The notes: generated by a model not told the origin, from the letters alone. 64,000 nucleotides of DNA from an uncultured Sulfolobales archaeon (GCA_938045475.1 CALIML010000009.1:30734-94733), one strand, 5' to 3'. Positions 31,571 through 41,529 are shown, counted from the stretch's first letter. Translations and numbers: made by a program.

Positions 31571-33016
31571 TTACTCTCCCACAAGCTTCTTTAATAACGG
31601 GTAGGCTTCCAAAGCCCTCTCATAAGTAATTAGTGAGTAGTACTGCTGCACTATTCCTACAGCCAGTAGGAGCCCCATTCCCGAGCCATAGGCGCCAGCT
31701 ATATCTGCAGCTATAGCTATTAATGCAACTATTATTGAGCTAAGGATCGTTAGTGGAGGTATGATCCTCTCAAGCCTGTCCTTAAGTATCTTAGGATTCC
31801 TCCTTAAGCCAGGGATCTCTATGCCTGACTTAATCAGTTGCTCAGCTTGTGCTTCTGCATTAAGTCCCGCAACCTCAACCCACAGGACTCCGAAGAGAAC
31901 TGCTAACGCAATGAAGCTCGTGGAGTACGCTAAGGCCTTAAATGGATCAGCCAATACTCCATAGATATTGCTAGGCGGTGAGAGGTAGTAGGCGAGGCCT
32001 CCTATAAGCCTGTTGTCAGAGTCATACTTAGCCATTACATCCGCAATCCATCCTGAGCCGAACATCCTAGCTATGTTAGCGAATATAACTAGGTCGCTGT
32101 ACAGTATTCCCACGAGCAGCACAGGTATGTTAGTTACATAAAGGAACTGTAGAGGTATCTTAGTCTTTATGCTCCTCAACTTAGGCGATGAAGCAGGTAT
32201 TTGTATAGTCATGCTCTGTAGATACACGACTATAAATACTACTGCTATTGTAGCCGCCAATCCAAGCACATCTGATCCATAAGCCCTAACCAGCACATTA
32301 CTTAAGCTCCCCCTAGCACTCAGCACATCAATTAAGTGTGGAACCAATCCGAACTTCTCTCCGTAGACAACTACTGGGGAGAAAGTGTTCCAGAAGATCC
32401 TCTGTGCTACGCCAGCCAATATGAAGAGACTTATGCCGCTTCCAATCCCCCAACCCTTTTGAATCATTTCATCGAGAAGTATCACTATGTATGAGGCTAG
32501 GAATAATTGAAGGGATGTCAAAGCCCTACTCGCGAGAGAGGCTGTACAGCCAAAGAAGGGGTTTTGGCCTGGCGTAACCGTCCAATACCTGCATCCAGCT
32601 GCATACATACCTGCTTGAAACGCAGCTAGCAGGACTGCAAACGTTTTTTGCGCCGCTGTAAACTTCCTTCTATCACCAGGATCACTTAAGTCCATATCTA
32701 TGAGTTTCGCCCCAACAAGTATCTGCATTATTAAACCTGCAGTAACTATGGGGCCTATTCCAAGCTCCATCAGTGTCCCAGCGTTTGAAGCAAACACTAT
32801 TTCGAGGAGAAGTATGTTTTGCTGGGCAAAGCTTATTCCATAAAGTGGAGTATTTGACATAACTACATACGTCACTAACGCGACTGCCGTCCAGAAAAGC
32901 CTCTCATAGAGGCCGGGCTTTTTAGCAGGCTTGATGGCTGAAGGCAAGTAATTCGCTGCATTCGCCATTAAATCGAGTACACCCATGGCTCCTACTCCTC
33001 TGCAGCCACAATTCAT
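31571..33016 (-). CDS. secY: Protein translocase subunit SecY
   Basis: Channel subunit of the Sec translocon with ten hydrophobic segments in 481 aa. LMELGIGPIVTAGLIMQILVGAKL (plug/TM2 region), the glycine-rich WGIGSGISLFI, and GLNAEAQAEQLIKSGIEIPGLRRNP (loop 8-9, SRP receptor/ribosome contact) are conserved. The start is probably the ATG at 32986 (MGVLDLMANAANYLPS); 33016 adds ten Cys/Gly-rich residues. A 55-bp gap after L15 contains AATTTATTAAG, a possible promoter. Confidence 0.96.
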   Translation of the reverse strand: MNCGCRGVGAMGVLDLMANAANYLPSAIKPAKKPGLYERLFWTAVALVTYVVMSNTPLYGISFAQQNILLLEIVFASNAGTLMELGIGPIVTAGLIMQILVGAKLIDMDLSDPGDRRKFTAAQKTFAVLLAAFQAGMYAAGCRYWTVTPGQNPFFGCTASLASRALTSLQLFLASYIVILLDEMIQKGWGIGSGISLFILAGVAQRIFWNTFSPVVVYGEKFGLVPHLIDVLSARGSLSNVLVRAYGSDVLGLAATIAVVFIVVYLQSMTIQIPASSPKLRSIKTKIPLQFLYVTNIPVLLVGILYSDLVIFANIARMFGSGWIADVMAKYDSDNRLIGGLAYYLSPPSNIYGVLADPFKALAYSTSFIALAVLFGVLWVEVAGLNAEAQAEQLIKSGIEIPGLRRNPKILKDRLERIIPPLTILSSIIVALIAIAADIAGAYGSGMGLLLAVGIVQQYYSLITYERALEAYPLLKKLVGE

Positions 33017-33071
33017 ACAGCTAATTAGTAGCTAATTAACTAGATACTTAATAAATTAAACTAATGTACTT

Positions 33072-33569
33072 CTATTCGCTGGTGGGAGAAATAGCTGGAG
33101 AGCTATTGAGGCTGTGGGAAGATCTACTTATTATAGAAACTTCTCCTCCAGCTTCCTCTATCTTTCTTTTAGCTAGTTCAGTTATTGAAGGAGTTATTAA
33201 TTTAATCTTTTTATCGACTTTTCCTCTGCCGAGCACTTTATTGCAGCCCAGCTTCGCTACATCTATCACTATCTTATCGCCTTCTACTTGAGCTAGACCC
33301 TTCTTCACTAACTCGTCTACTGCTTCACTTAATTCCCCAACGTTTACTTCATTAATCTCCAGTGCTATAGCCCGCGGGCTCTTAAATCCGTGCTTTCCAT
33401 ACCACCTTGCTTTCAGCTTAGTGACCAGCGACCACTTGTGTTTGTGGTATCCAACTAGCCCGAAGCCTCCTCTAGAACCGCTCTTCCTATGCTGGCCTAT
33501 TCTGCCCCAGCCCATAGTCCTTGTTCTCCCCCTAAGCTTTCTGCTTTTACTTCTCCTTCTAACAGTCAT
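33072..33569 (-). CDS. rpl15: 50S ribosomal protein L15
   Basis: N-terminal RRRSKSRKLRGRTRTMGWGRIGQHRKSGSRGGFG is the glycine/arginine-rich L15 tail that reaches into the ribosome; the C-terminal half is a small globular domain. The last residues (SLNSSPAISPTSE) are an unusual low-complexity extension. Archaeal length. Confidence 0.95.
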   Translation of the reverse strand: MTVRRRSKSRKLRGRTRTMGWGRIGQHRKSGSRGGFGLVGYHKHKWSLVTKLKARWYGKHGFKSPRAIALEINEVNVGELSEAVDELVKKGLAQVEGDKIVIDVAKLGCNKVLGRGKVDKKIKLITPSITELAKRKIEEAGGEVSIISRSSHSLNSSPAISPTSE

Positions 33570-33579
33570 TTCATTCCAC

Positions 33580-34068
33580 CTAGATCATTCTTTTTAATAA
33601 ATCATTTATATCCCCATTTCTGTAACCCAGCTCTCCGCCATCATTGTACGGCTTCTTAATGCTTCCCTTAAACCCCCCCTTAGGTGGATGGAGCCTAAAC
33701 ACCTTCTCCACATGCTTTAATCTATGGTAAGCCACTTCCCCACTCATTATTGCTTTAGATAATGCTTCTATGCCCCCCCTTAATCCGAGGCTTTTCTCAA
33801 CGAATTCATCCGTTAATGGATCTCCGCTGGTTATCCTCCCTCTTTTTCTAAGCAATTCAGTCAACACCTCTTGGCTTATCTCCCCCCACGTAACCAAATC
33901 CTTGGCCTTATTTAGCATGCCCTTCAACCCTGGCAGCGTTGATGGATATATCACAGCATGGTATTTCTTCACTAATCTAAGGAGCTTCATTGTTGCCTCA
34001 ACTTCCCTTGGAGTATTTACTCCACCCCTAATCCTGATTATAGCATAGACAGCCATAATTTCCCTCAC
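33580..34068 (-). CDS. rpl30: 50S ribosomal protein L30
   Basis: [28 protein letters not shown] is the conserved core; the long C-terminal extension ([18 protein letters not shown]) is typical of archaeal L30. The likely start is ATG 34056; 34068 adds four residues and overlaps the S5 stop by 4 nt. Confidence 0.95.
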   Translation of the reverse strand: MREIMAVYAIIRIRGGVNTPREVEATMKLLRLVKKYHAVIYPSTLPGLKGMLNKAKDLVTWGEISQEVLTELLRKRGRITSGDPLTDEFVEKSLGLRGGIEALSKAIMSGEVAYHRLKHVEKVFRLHPPKGGFKGSIKKPYNDGGELGYRNGDINDLLKRMI

Positions 34069-34706
34069 CTACTCCAGTCAACTGGAGTTACAATACTGTA
34101 GGTTTTCCTTAATGCATCTAAAGTAGCTGCAGCAAAGTTATACGTAGTTTTAGTTTCACCAATTGTATTAGTCCATGCATCACTTACGCCGGCTAGGCTT
34201 AGTACTTTCTTAGCTACTTCGCCGGCAACAAGGCCTGTTCCCTTAGGAGCGGGCTTCACTGTTATTCTTACACTTCCTGCTTTTCCAACAACCGTAAATG
34301 GAATGCTGTGGGGCTCGTTACATATACACTCCCAGCTCCCACAGCCGCGTCTCACTGGAACTATGTTTAGCTTAGCTGTTCTTAAAGCCTTTTGAAGAGC
34401 TATGTTGTACTGCCTAGCCTTGCCAAAGCCTATTCCAACAAATCCACCTCTATTCCCAACTATGACGACAACTCTAAACCTAGTAATCCTACCTGCATCA
34501 GTCATCTTTTGAACTATTGTTGCATCAAGTCTTTCATAAACTAATTCAGGGAGCAGGTAATCAACTATTTCAGGCTCAATAAGCGGCATGTTCTTACTAA
34601 ACAATTCACCTAAGCTAGTTATCTTACCCTCCTTCACTAACCTACCTACACGCGTTCTAGGAACCCAGTTCTCAAGGCTCCTCTTATCAACTGCTGACAC
34701 AGCCAC
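34065..34706 (-). CDS. rps5: 30S ribosomal protein S5
   Basis: Double-stranded-RNA-binding-like N-domain ([23 protein letters not shown]) and C-terminal [28 protein letters not shown]. 213 aa. Overlaps both neighbours by a few nucleotides. Confidence 0.96.
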   Translation of the reverse strand: MAVSAVDKRSLENWVPRTRVGRLVKEGKITSLGELFSKNMPLIEPEIVDYLLPELVYERLDATIVQKMTDAGRITRFRVVVIVGNRGGFVGIGFGKARQYNIALQKALRTAKLNIVPVRRGCGSWECICNEPHSIPFTVVGKAGSVRITVKPAPKGTGLVAGEVAKKVLSLAGVSDAWTNTIGETKTTYNFAAATLDALRKTYSIVTPVDWSR

Positions 34707-35320
34707 TATCCACCACCTCCAATGACATCACTGTAATCACTCATAACTCTACTCCTTACTTCACTAAAGTGCTCTGGGAGAAATATGGGCTCAAACCCCC
34801 TAGCTAAGTGCAGGGAGAATCTCTTAAAGTAAAGATCGGGGCTAGACTCCTTAAGTACTTTTGCATAGGCAGCTATGTGTTCACCCCGCAGCCTATCCTC
34901 TAAAGGAACTACTTCACTGGATACAGGTACTTTCAATCCAACGTCATTTGCAGCCTTTATAGCAGCAAATACTTTTGCTCCACGAGTAGGCTTATGTAGG
35001 CCTATGTATGGAGCAGCATACTTAACGCCCGCTCTTAGAGCTCTTAAAGAAGCTAGAAGACCAGTTAAGTATGCTGCTGGAACATTCTTCGTCCCGCCTT
35101 TCCAACCATACCTCTTAACTAATTCCACGCTGTGTGCTGCAGCAATAGTTACATCACCTTTAACAGAGGGCTTAACTACCTGAACCAATACATACTTATT
35201 AGTCTTACGAACTACGTAGATGTAGTGCCTAGAGGATACAAGCCTGTATCGCTTGTAGTAATTCGTCTTACCCTCCCTCCTCCTTCTCCTTCGGACCTTA
35301 TACTTCGGCCCGCGCGCCAC
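34706..35320 (-). CDS. rpl18: 50S ribosomal protein L18
   Basis: Binds 5S rRNA. N-terminal [19 protein letters not shown], then [42 protein letters not shown]. 204 aa archaeal type. Touches S5 (shared nucleotide). Confidence 0.96.
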   Translation of the reverse strand: MARGPKYKVRRRRRREGKTNYYKRYRLVSSRHYIYVVRKTNKYVLVQVVKPSVKGDVTIAAAHSVELVKRYGWKGGTKNVPAAYLTGLLASLRALRAGVKYAAPYIGLHKPTRGAKVFAAIKAANDVGLKVPVSSEVVPLEDRLRGEHIAAYAKVLKESSPDLYFKRFSLHLARGFEPIFLPEHFSEVRSRVMSDYSDVIGGGG

Positions 35321-35322
35321 TC

Positions 35323-35784
35323 CTACTTCACCTCAACGCCCAGCTCCTTGAGGCTGGTCTTTAAGTGAGCCAGGCTTCTAAACGCTCCTCCCTTAGCCAT
35401 TCTATACAGCCTCCTGTAAGCACTTCTATCAATGACCTTGTTGTCCCTCAAGTACTTCAAGTACCTCCTGATCTTCCTCACAGAGTTCATCCACAATGCT
35501 TTCTCATCCACTCTAGCTCCCTTAGAGCCCTTCCTCCTGCCATGCCCCCTCCTTCTACCTCTCTTAACTTTTTCACGCCTCAACCTCCATCTCTCCCTCG
35601 AATTACTGTGAACCGGTTTAACTCCAATCACTCCATCGTGTATCAGCTGTTCAACGTCTTCCCTCGTTATTGCTTCCGACACTCTATCAGCCTCCCTAGG
35701 GTTTATCCATATCCTCGACACACCTACGCCGAGTATCTCTGAAGCAAGCCTCTTCTGAAGCAATAAGTCAGACACGTCAATCAC
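35323..35784 (-). CDS. rpl19e: 50S ribosomal protein L19e
   Basis: All-helical archaeal/eukaryotic protein. [24 protein letters not shown] and the arginine-rich [22 protein letters not shown] are diagnostic. 153 aa; overlaps L32e by 4 nt. Confidence 0.96.
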   Translation of the reverse strand: MIDVSDLLLQKRLASEILGVGVSRIWINPREADRVSEAITREDVEQLIHDGVIGVKPVHSNSRERWRLRREKVKRGRRRGHGRRKGSKGARVDEKALWMNSVRKIRRYLKYLRDNKVIDRSAYRRLYRMAKGGAFRSLAHLKTSLKELGVEVK

Positions 35785-36242
35785 CTTGCCATTGGGTTAG
35801 CTACTTTAAACCCCCTCTTTTCAGCTTCTTCAACTATTTTAAGCTTACTCCTGAGGCCTGTGGTGCTAGCTACATAAATTACGTGCTTCAGTGGATCAAG
35901 CTCTTCAAGCTCGCTTAAACTATGTACAACTACGGGCTTTAAACCAGTTGGATGAAGTCCTCTAACAGCTCTTGGAGCCCTATAACCGGCTTCAACTAGC
36001 GGCGGATACCCCTTTAGCTTAAGCCTAGCCTTGTTATCTATCCCCTTAGGCTTCCTCCACTTAAGGTCGTTTTTAAACACGGGCTTCTTCCACCATAGAT
36101 ACCTATGGAACTCGGGCTTGGTTGACTTAATTTTTCTCCTTAGCTCAAGCAGTTTCTCAACAGGCTTCTCAGAGCTCAATTCCCTCACCCTTATCATAAA
36201 TGTATATTCCATCGATAAATGCTCTCCTATCTCTATCAACAA
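35781..36242 (-). CDS. rpl32e: 50S ribosomal protein L32e
   Basis: FHRYLWWKKPVFKNDLKWRKPKGIDNKARLKLKGYPP is the family core. The open frame begins at 36242 inside L6, but ATG 36197 (MIRVRELSSEK) is the more natural start; it still overlaps the L6 end by 29 nt. Confidence 0.95.
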   Translation of the reverse strand: MLIEIGEHLSMEYTFMIRVRELSSEKPVEKLLELRRKIKSTKPEFHRYLWWKKPVFKNDLKWRKPKGIDNKARLKLKGYPPLVEAGYRAPRAVRGLHPTGLKPVVVHSLSELEELDPLKHVIYVASTTGLRSKLKIVEEAEKRGFKVANPMAR

Positions 36243-36729
36243 CCTTTGTTGCTAACTCTATGTTTGCAGCAGTTTGGGAAACGGATTCTAAGTCCACTCC
36301 TTCAACTATGATGTCATCTCCTTCAACTCTCACCTTTGCGTCACCGACTATTCTAGCCACTCTATCGCTTTTCTCGCCAAGGAAGTTCTTTACTACAACG
36401 ATTCTTCTTCCCTCATCTACTCGTACTGTTATTGGAAAGTGCATTGCAATGACCTTGAGCTTATACCTATAGCCCTCTGCAACTCCCTCAATTATATTCC
36501 TTAAGTGAGCTGCCACTGTGCCCGTTAAAGCCCTTAGACGCCTATTGGCAAAGTAGGCCTCTACAACAATTCTACCATCCCTTACTCCAATTAAGACTCC
36601 TTTAGCGTAGCTGAAGTCCCTTTCAATAAAGCCCTTAGGGCCCCTCGCTTTAATTACTCCACCACTTACTTCAACAGTTACCCCGCTCGGAATAGGGACT
36701 TCGTAGTATATGTGGGCTTTCTTAGCCAA
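36169..36729 (-). CDS. rpl6: 50S ribosomal protein L6
   Basis: Two repeated alpha/beta domains. Conserved GPKGFIERDF, the central NIIEGVAEGYRYKLKVIAMHFPI and FLGEKSDRVARI near residue 115. 186 aa archaeal type. Confidence 0.96.
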   Translation of the reverse strand: MAKKAHIYYEVPIPSGVTVEVSGGVIKARGPKGFIERDFSYAKGVLIGVRDGRIVVEAYFANRRLRALTGTVAAHLRNIIEGVAEGYRYKLKVIAMHFPITVRVDEGRRIVVVKNFLGEKSDRVARIVGDAKVRVEGDDIIVEGVDLESVSQTAANIELATKVVDRDRRAFIDGIYIYDKGEGIEL

Positions 36730-36742
36730 CTACAACACCCCG

Positions 36743-37186
36743 TCAGTAAACGTACGCTAGCGCCACTCCCCCGATCTTCCTTCTTAAAGCCTCCCTATGA
36801 GACATGACTCCTTGAGGAGTTGACAGTATTATTATCCCAATGTCTCGAGACGGCAGGTATTTCCTGAGCCAGTGGGGCATTACTTCAAGCTCCCCATGCT
36901 TAACTGAAGCCCTAGGCCTTATTACTCCACACTTGTTTATTCTTCCAAGCAGCTGTACCCTTATTTTACCCCACCTGCCATCATCTATGTACTCAAGTTC
37001 ACCTACGTATCCCTCAACCTGCATAACTCTAAGCGTATTTATTATAAGCTTTGACGCCGGCATTATGAGTGCCTCTCCCTTGGCCCTCACCTCACAGTTA
37101 TATATGGTGGCCATAGCGTTCGCTAAAGTATCGAGCATGACCATTCCTATCGCCGCATACACTTCGTCTTTAAAGCCTAAAGACAA
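36743..37186 (-). CDS. rps8: 30S ribosomal protein S8
   Basis: 16S rRNA central-domain binder. VNVRSKGEAL-like [19 protein letters not shown] and the C-terminal [24 protein letters not shown] (STxxGxMxxxxA) are conserved. 147 aa (long archaeal form). Relic C lies between it and S14, breaking a cluster that is normally compact. Confidence 0.95.
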   Translation of the reverse strand: MSLGFKDEVYAAIGMVMLDTLANAMATIYNCEVRAKGEALIMPASKLIINTLRVMQVEGYVGELEYIDDGRWGKIRVQLLGRINKCGVIRPRASVKHGELEVMPHWLRKYLPSRDIGIIILSTPQGVMSHREALRRKIGGVALAYVY

Positions 37187-37227
37187 ACACTACTTAATAA
37201 ATTCTCAACACTTTAGAGTGAAAAGCC

Positions 37228-37490
37228 TTGACTAGGCGTCGTCGTCAGCAATTACGGAATGGGGGAAATTATGAGTTGCTAAGCATTGGCGTCGCTCCAG
37301 GTGTGGTGGTCTATGCCTTGAAAGGAGCGCTGAGCCTTCAGATGGAGGGTCTTACTCTACATCCAAGGCTCTTTGAAGAACTCATGAGGAGGTGGAGATG
37401 GCTCACCCAGGCGGGGGAGGAGGCTGGTGAACCACGAGAGCTGCAAGTCCATCAAAGACTACGTAGCTCAGAGTTCTGCTTCAAATAGAA
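37228..37490 (+). pseudogene. TnpB 3'-end relic C
   Basis: Antisense to the ribosomal operon, between S8 and S14. One frame reads ALSLQMEGLTLHPRLFEELM, matching relic B (SLGLQMEGLPPPPKPFDEL). After a frame change the DNA reads RRLVNHESCKSIKDYVAQSS, matching the ends of relics A and B. It shares 20 identical bases with relic B (37334-37353) and 24 of 26 with relic A (37447-37472). No TnpB catalytic domain remains. Confidence 0.68.
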
Positions 37491-37599
37491 GTAGGGAAAG
37501 TTGAGTTAATGCTTGGAAAACAACTGGGCCGCAGTGATTGAAGAATTAGGGTAAAGCAGTGGAGAGCATTAAATGCGGAATCTATAACTAGGCACAGCT

Positions 37600-37764
37600 C
37601 TACATGTATTTTCTAAAGCCCATGCTTGGCGCTAACTCGCGGAAGCACTGCCTACATAAATATATTCCATACTTTTGGATTACAGCATCTCGAGAGCCGC
37701 ATCTCCTGCATTTCCTAGACCCCTTCCCAAACTTATGGATCTTCGGCTTCTTATACTTCCCCAA
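37600..37764 (-). CDS. rps14: 30S ribosomal protein S14 (zinc type)
   Basis: 54-aa protein read from TTG 37764: [20 protein letters not shown], then [20 protein letters not shown] and [13 protein letters not shown]. Four cysteines (CRRC and CRQC) form the zinc site of archaeal S14. A Shine-Dalgarno-like GGTGA sits 4-8 nt before the TTG. It is in the expected place between L5 and S8. Confidence 0.94.
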   Translation of the reverse strand: MGKYKKPKIHKFGKGSRKCRRCGSRDAVIQKYGIYLCRQCFRELAPSMGFRKYM

Positions 37765-37782
37765 GCATTTCACCCAAGTTCA

Positions 37783-38352
37783 CTAAACTATCTCTACATT
37801 GAAGAACTTATAAAGATAAGTCATTGCCTCCTCCCTTGCAACTCTATGTCTTCTCGGAATACTCCTAGCCCTCCTATACCTTCTCCTCAACACTCTAAAT
37901 CCAGGCCTCTCAAAAGTTATGCAGACGTCCATGCCGAATATGCCTATCTCAGGATCATATTTCACTCCCGGTATCAGTATGTGTTCCTTTACTCCAAACG
38001 ACACACTTCCATAGTCATCGAAGCTAGCGGCCTTCAATCTATATCCAACAGCTGCTAAAGCTTTTTTAAGGAATTCAGCCGCCTTCTCCTTCCTTAGAGT
38101 TACCGCAACACCTATGTTCTCTCCTTTACGTATGCCGAAGTCCTTTATAGTCCTCCTAGCTTTCCTTGGAACAGGCTTCTGCCCAGTTATTTCCTCAAGA
38201 ACTCTAGCTATTCTTGGAATTCTCTCAGTTAATGCACCTGCTCCTACATTCACAGTTACTTTAGCTATTTTAGGCGAAAGCATTGGATTCCCCTCCCACT
38301 TCTTCAATACTTCATCTACGTTTTTCACGTAATCAAATACAGTCATTGCCAC
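37783..38352 (-). CDS. rpl5: 50S ribosomal protein L5
   Basis: 5S rRNA-binding protein. KVTVNVGAGALTERIPRIARVLEEITGQKPVPRKARRTIKDFGIRKGE and IEIGIFGMDV-like PEIGIFGMDVCITFERPGFRV are conserved. 189 aa. The start overlaps the S4e end by 10 nt. Confidence 0.96.
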   Translation of the reverse strand: MAMTVFDYVKNVDEVLKKWEGNPMLSPKIAKVTVNVGAGALTERIPRIARVLEEITGQKPVPRKARRTIKDFGIRKGENIGVAVTLRKEKAAEFLKKALAAVGYRLKAASFDDYGSVSFGVKEHILIPGVKYDPEIGIFGMDVCITFERPGFRVLRRRYRRARSIPRRHRVAREEAMTYLYKFFNVEIV

Positions 38353-39104
38353 GCACCGCTGGGTAAGTGTATCAATGGATTCTCAACGCCTATTGGAAGT
38401 ACGTAGTTTAGACTTGTCTGAAACTTCACTCCACCCCTATCCTCTAAAGTAACAATGCTTTTAACTCTCTTAAACCCCCTCTGAATGGATACTATTCTCC
38501 CCACTCTTCCAACATTCCTACCCCAAGTCACGATGGCGATAACACCTTCTTTTAACGGCACATAGTCAAGCAGCTGCTGCTTAGGCACCGAGATCTTTAG
38601 TGTGCCCAGCGTTTCGTAAACATCTTCAAGTGGATTCCTTGGATCAGAGACTCTAATTAAGTAGCTTCGCCCATCATGCAGGTTTAGTTGTATGTGCCCT
38701 CCTTTAACTACAGTTTTGTTTTCAATACGGCATAGTTTAAATGAACCCTCTTCTCTAGGGACTTTAACTAAATCCATGTACTTGGTTGAAACTGGGAGAA
38801 CTCTAAACACTTCACCTGTAGCAACTACTTCAATTACATCCATTAATCCAACGGGGTACTTGTAGCTTCTTCTAACAACTCCATCTACTTTAAAGTGTCC
38901 TTCAGCAATAAGCTTCCCGGCCTCCCTAGAGGTTTTAGCGTAGTTAAGCATGTTTCTTACAACTATTAAGAGAGGTATGCATCTATCAATTGGATGAGGC
39001 CCCGGCGACGGTTTTACAGCCCACTTATACTCCTTCCTAAGTATTGGCCAAAAGGCTGGAGCCGCCAATGCTTTTAAATGCCTGCTGCCCCCCATACCGC
39101 CCAT
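38343..39104 (-). CDS. rps4e: 30S ribosomal protein S4e
   Basis: S4 RNA-binding-like domain followed by the central domain and a KOW motif (GVIAIVTWGRNVGRVGRIVSI). N-terminal RHLKALAAPAFWPILRKEYKWAVKPSPGPHP is the family signature. 253 aa; 5 nt from L24. Confidence 0.96.
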   Translation of the reverse strand: MGGMGGSRHLKALAAPAFWPILRKEYKWAVKPSPGPHPIDRCIPLLIVVRNMLNYAKTSREAGKLIAEGHFKVDGVVRRSYKYPVGLMDVIEVVATGEVFRVLPVSTKYMDLVKVPREEGSFKLCRIENKTVVKGGHIQLNLHDGRSYLIRVSDPRNPLEDVYETLGTLKISVPKQQLLDYVPLKEGVIAIVTWGRNVGRVGRIVSIQRGFKRVKSIVTLEDRGGVKFQTSLNYVLPIGVENPLIHLPSGAWQ

Positions 39105-39109
39105 GATTC

Positions 39110-39586
39110 CTACCTCTCTCCACCTTCTTTAACTCCGCGCTCTTCTTCAACTACTTGAACTCCTCCCCCACCCCTTCTTTCAACGATCTCCCTCCTCCAA
39201 GGATCGTCTAAGCTTAGCTTAACGATCATTACTTTAGATGGATGTATAGGATAGTAAACAGGGGTTCCATCAGCTTTCTTCACTTGCGCTCCTTCAATGA
39301 GTAACTTAGCTCTCTTAAGGTCTACTCTGACGACTTTACCTTCATGGCCTGCCCAGCCTCCTCGCACAACTCTAACAACGTCTCCAGCACGCACTGGAAG
39401 TCTCTTAACTCTATGTCTCTCCCTTAGTTCCTTGGATAGCGGGGCCGTTAAGAGCTTGTGCCTCAAGTGCAGGGGCATAGTGTATAGATTCTTTCTCTGC
39501 TTACCAGGCTTACTTGATGAAGAACTCAACTCTACCACACCCGCTCCTAAACCACTATTGTAGCTATGTTTGCTATACTGGGCCAT
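39110..39586 (-). CDS. rpl24: 50S ribosomal protein L24
   Basis: Archaeal L24 (L26e-like): [31 protein letters not shown] then the KOW motif [27 protein letters not shown]. The open frame starts inside L14; GTG at about 39538 ([16 protein letters not shown]), 8 nt after the L14 stop and behind GGAG, is the likely start. The C-terminus is Glu/Gly-rich. Confidence 0.94.
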   Translation of the reverse strand: MAQYSKHSYNSGLGAGVVELSSSSSKPGKQRKNLYTMPLHLRHKLLTAPLSKELRERHRVKRLPVRAGDVVRVVRGGWAGHEGKVVRVDLKRAKLLIEGAQVKKADGTPVYYPIHPSKVMIVKLSLDDPWRREIVERRGGGGVQVVEEERGVKEGGER

Positions 39587-39984
39587 CTTTCAGCAGCTTC
39601 TCTAGCTATTGGGCCATGTATTTCGCTTCCCTTAGGAGTCCCCTCAGGAGTTATTATGACAACTGCGTTATCTTCAAAGCTTACCCAAGTTCCATCAGGC
39701 CTCCTATAGGGCCTCTTCTGCCTAACTACTATAGCTTTCATCACTTGCCTCTTCAACTCAGGCCTACCCCTCTTAATTGAGACAACCACTAGATCTCCTA
39801 TGCTAGCCCTGGGGACTCTCCTTAACCTACCCTTGTAGCCCGGCACCCCTATTATTAATGCCTCCTTAGCACCACTGTTGTCAGTTACCTTAACTGAGGA
39901 ACCCACCTGTAGGCCGAATTGAAGCCTCTTCCTAGATAAAGCTGGCTTACCTGCTTTAACTCTTTCCGCCGGCACTTTCCCCAC
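39547..39984 (-). CDS. rpl14: 50S ribosomal protein L14
   Basis: Universal L14. [30 protein letters not shown] and [39 protein letters not shown] are conserved. 145 aa; overlaps S17 by 29 nt at the open-frame start, so an internal start is likely. Confidence 0.95.
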   Translation of the reverse strand: MGKVPAERVKAGKPALSRKRLQFGLQVGSSVKVTDNSGAKEALIIGVPGYKGRLRRVPRASIGDLVVVSIKRGRPELKRQVMKAIVVRQKRPYRRPDGTWVSFEDNAVVIITPEGTPKGSEIHGPIAREAAERWPSIANIATIVV

Positions 39985-40333
39985 CTCTCTTAACTACTCC
40001 AAGCACTACGAAGTGAACTGTCTTCGATATAGGCCTAGTCTCCCCTATAACTACTACATCTCCATCCCTAGCTCCTATGCACGGAGGATTGTGAGCGTGA
40101 ATGCTCGTACGCCTCCTCTCATACCTCCTATACTTCTCAACGAAGTAGAAGTAGTCACGTCTCACTGTAACTGTTCCATGAGCCTTGGAGCTCACTATTG
40201 TTCCCTCAAGGATCAGCCCTCTAACCTTCAGACCTCCATGCCACGGACACAGAGGATCATTGCATGCCTGCCTAGGGGGCTCGACGCCTGGAACTCCAGC
40301 ATTCCTAACGCTGACTTCACTCAAGTTCTCCAC
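39956..40333 (-). CDS. rps17: 30S ribosomal protein S17
   Basis: OB-fold 16S rRNA binder. The archaeal N-terminus with [16 protein letters not shown] is present, then [33 protein letters not shown] and the [11 protein letters not shown] strand. 125 aa. Confidence 0.95.
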   Translation of the reverse strand: MENLSEVSVRNAGVPGVEPPRQACNDPLCPWHGGLKVRGLILEGTIVSSKAHGTVTVRRDYFYFVEKYRRYERRRTSIHAHNPPCIGARDGDVVVIGETRPISKTVHFVVLGVVKRGGESAGGKS

Positions 40334-40614
40334 TTCCTCCTCCTCACTATGTTCTTCAGCCTATCCTCAGGTCTCCCTAAAATTTCTATTCCTCTAACCA
40401 TTACCTTGACCCCGCTCGGCAATGTGAATTCAAAAACTCCGTGCTCTTTCAATACTCTAATCCTCCTAGAGCCTTCCTCTAAGACGAGTGTATTAGAGGT
40501 TTCATCGATTACGAGCCCTCTTCTACCAATAAGGGTCCTATCAGGGTGCTCTACTATGGCGACGCTTAAGCCTATGAGCTCGTGATAAATTGCGTTTTTC
40601 TCCGTATATTTCAA
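40321..40614 (-). CDS. rnp1: RNase P protein component 1 (Rpp29/POP4)
   Basis: Sm-like protein of the archaeal RNase P holoenzyme that processes tRNA 5' ends. HELIGLSVAIVEHPDRTLIGRRGLVIDETSNTLVLE is the family core, with the C-terminal [22 protein letters not shown]. 97 aa. Its place between L29 and S17 is the normal archaeal location; overlaps S17 by 13 nt. Confidence 0.95.
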   Translation of the reverse strand: MKYTEKNAIYHELIGLSVAIVEHPDRTLIGRRGLVIDETSNTLVLEEGSRRIRVLKEHGVFEFTLPSGVKVMVRGIEILGRPEDRLKNIVRRRKWRT

Positions 40615-40624
40615 TGCCTTACCC

Positions 40625-40846
40625 TTACTCCTTCTTGGATGACTCCCTAATTACTGTCTGAAGCCTGGCTATATCCCTCTTGATACTCCTTACCTTAGCC
40701 GTATCCTTAAGAGTCCCTATGCCTGCCTGTAGCCTAAGCTTTAAGAGCTCAATCCTTAGTTCAGCCAGCTTCCTAAGTCTATCCTCAGGGCTGGCCTTCC
40801 TTGCATCAGCTGCCTTCAATGCCCTCACCAACTGCCCCGTATCCAC
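40625..40846 (-). CDS. rpl29: 50S ribosomal protein L29
   Basis: Two-helix protein at the exit tunnel. SPEDRLRKLAELRIELLKLRLQ and DTAKVRSIKRDIARLQTVI are diagnostic. 73 aa if started at ATG 40846, which overlaps S3 by 41 nt; GTG at about 40828 is an alternative. Confidence 0.93.
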   Translation of the reverse strand: MDTGQLVRALKAADARKASPEDRLRKLAELRIELLKLRLQAGIGTLKDTAKVRSIKRDIARLQTVIRESSKKE

Positions 40847-41522
40847 CGGCTTCTTGTTCGCTAGCTTGCTCTATGAATCCCTCCTCGACTTCAACCTTAA
40901 ACTTATCAAGTTCCTCGGGCTTAACTTCTTTTATAGACACGTGATCGGAAGTTATGCCGGGCTTTACTATCACTACTTCAACTCCATAAACTCCAGGCTT
41001 TAATAGTGCTTTAGCCACGGCTCTATCAATTAAACAATCGACTTGCTCGCCCGCCTTATACACTTTCCCAGCCCTGAGCTTTAAGTAAGTAGCTCTCTCA
41101 GCCCTAAGCTTTCCACTAATGACTATCTCCACTCCAATAGCTCCCGCCGCCATAGCTCTATTGATCATTACTATGGCCACTCTTCTATAAGGTATCTCCT
41201 TTTCAAGAGCTCTAACTATTCTGAAAGCCACTACTCTAGCATTGAGATCGGGGGTGCCCACCGGCAAAACAGTTATGTTTGGATTCTCTAATCCAAACCT
41301 CCTCTGTAGAAGCAGGGATAGCTTTCTTATCGTTGAGCCCCCTGGACCAATTATCATTCCCGGATACTCCACGTATAGAACTAGTCTGTAGCCTGTTGGA
41401 GTTTTATATAGATCCAGGCCTGCATAGCCTGCCTTGTAGAAGTAGGAGGCTAGGAATTCATCGATCATGGATTTAATGGCTCCATAGTTTACAAAGTACT
41501 CCCTCACCTTAGATCCAGTCAA
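40806..41522 (-). CDS. rps3: 30S ribosomal protein S3
   Basis: mRNA-entry protein with KH domain (YPGMIIGPGGSTIRKLSLLLQRRFG) and C-terminal domain VMINRAMAAGAIGVEIVISGKLRAERA. 238 aa with an acidic tail rich in Glu and Gly that overlaps L29. Confidence 0.96.
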   Translation of the reverse strand: MTGSKVREYFVNYGAIKSMIDEFLASYFYKAGYAGLDLYKTPTGYRLVLYVEYPGMIIGPGGSTIRKLSLLLQRRFGLENPNITVLPVGTPDLNARVVAFRIVRALEKEIPYRRVAIVMINRAMAAGAIGVEIVISGKLRAERATYLKLRAGKVYKAGEQVDCLIDRAVAKALLKPGVYGVEVVIVKPGITSDHVSIKEVKPEELDKFKVEVEEGFIEQASEQEAGGYGAVGEGIEGS

Positions 41523-41529
41523 GGCCTCT

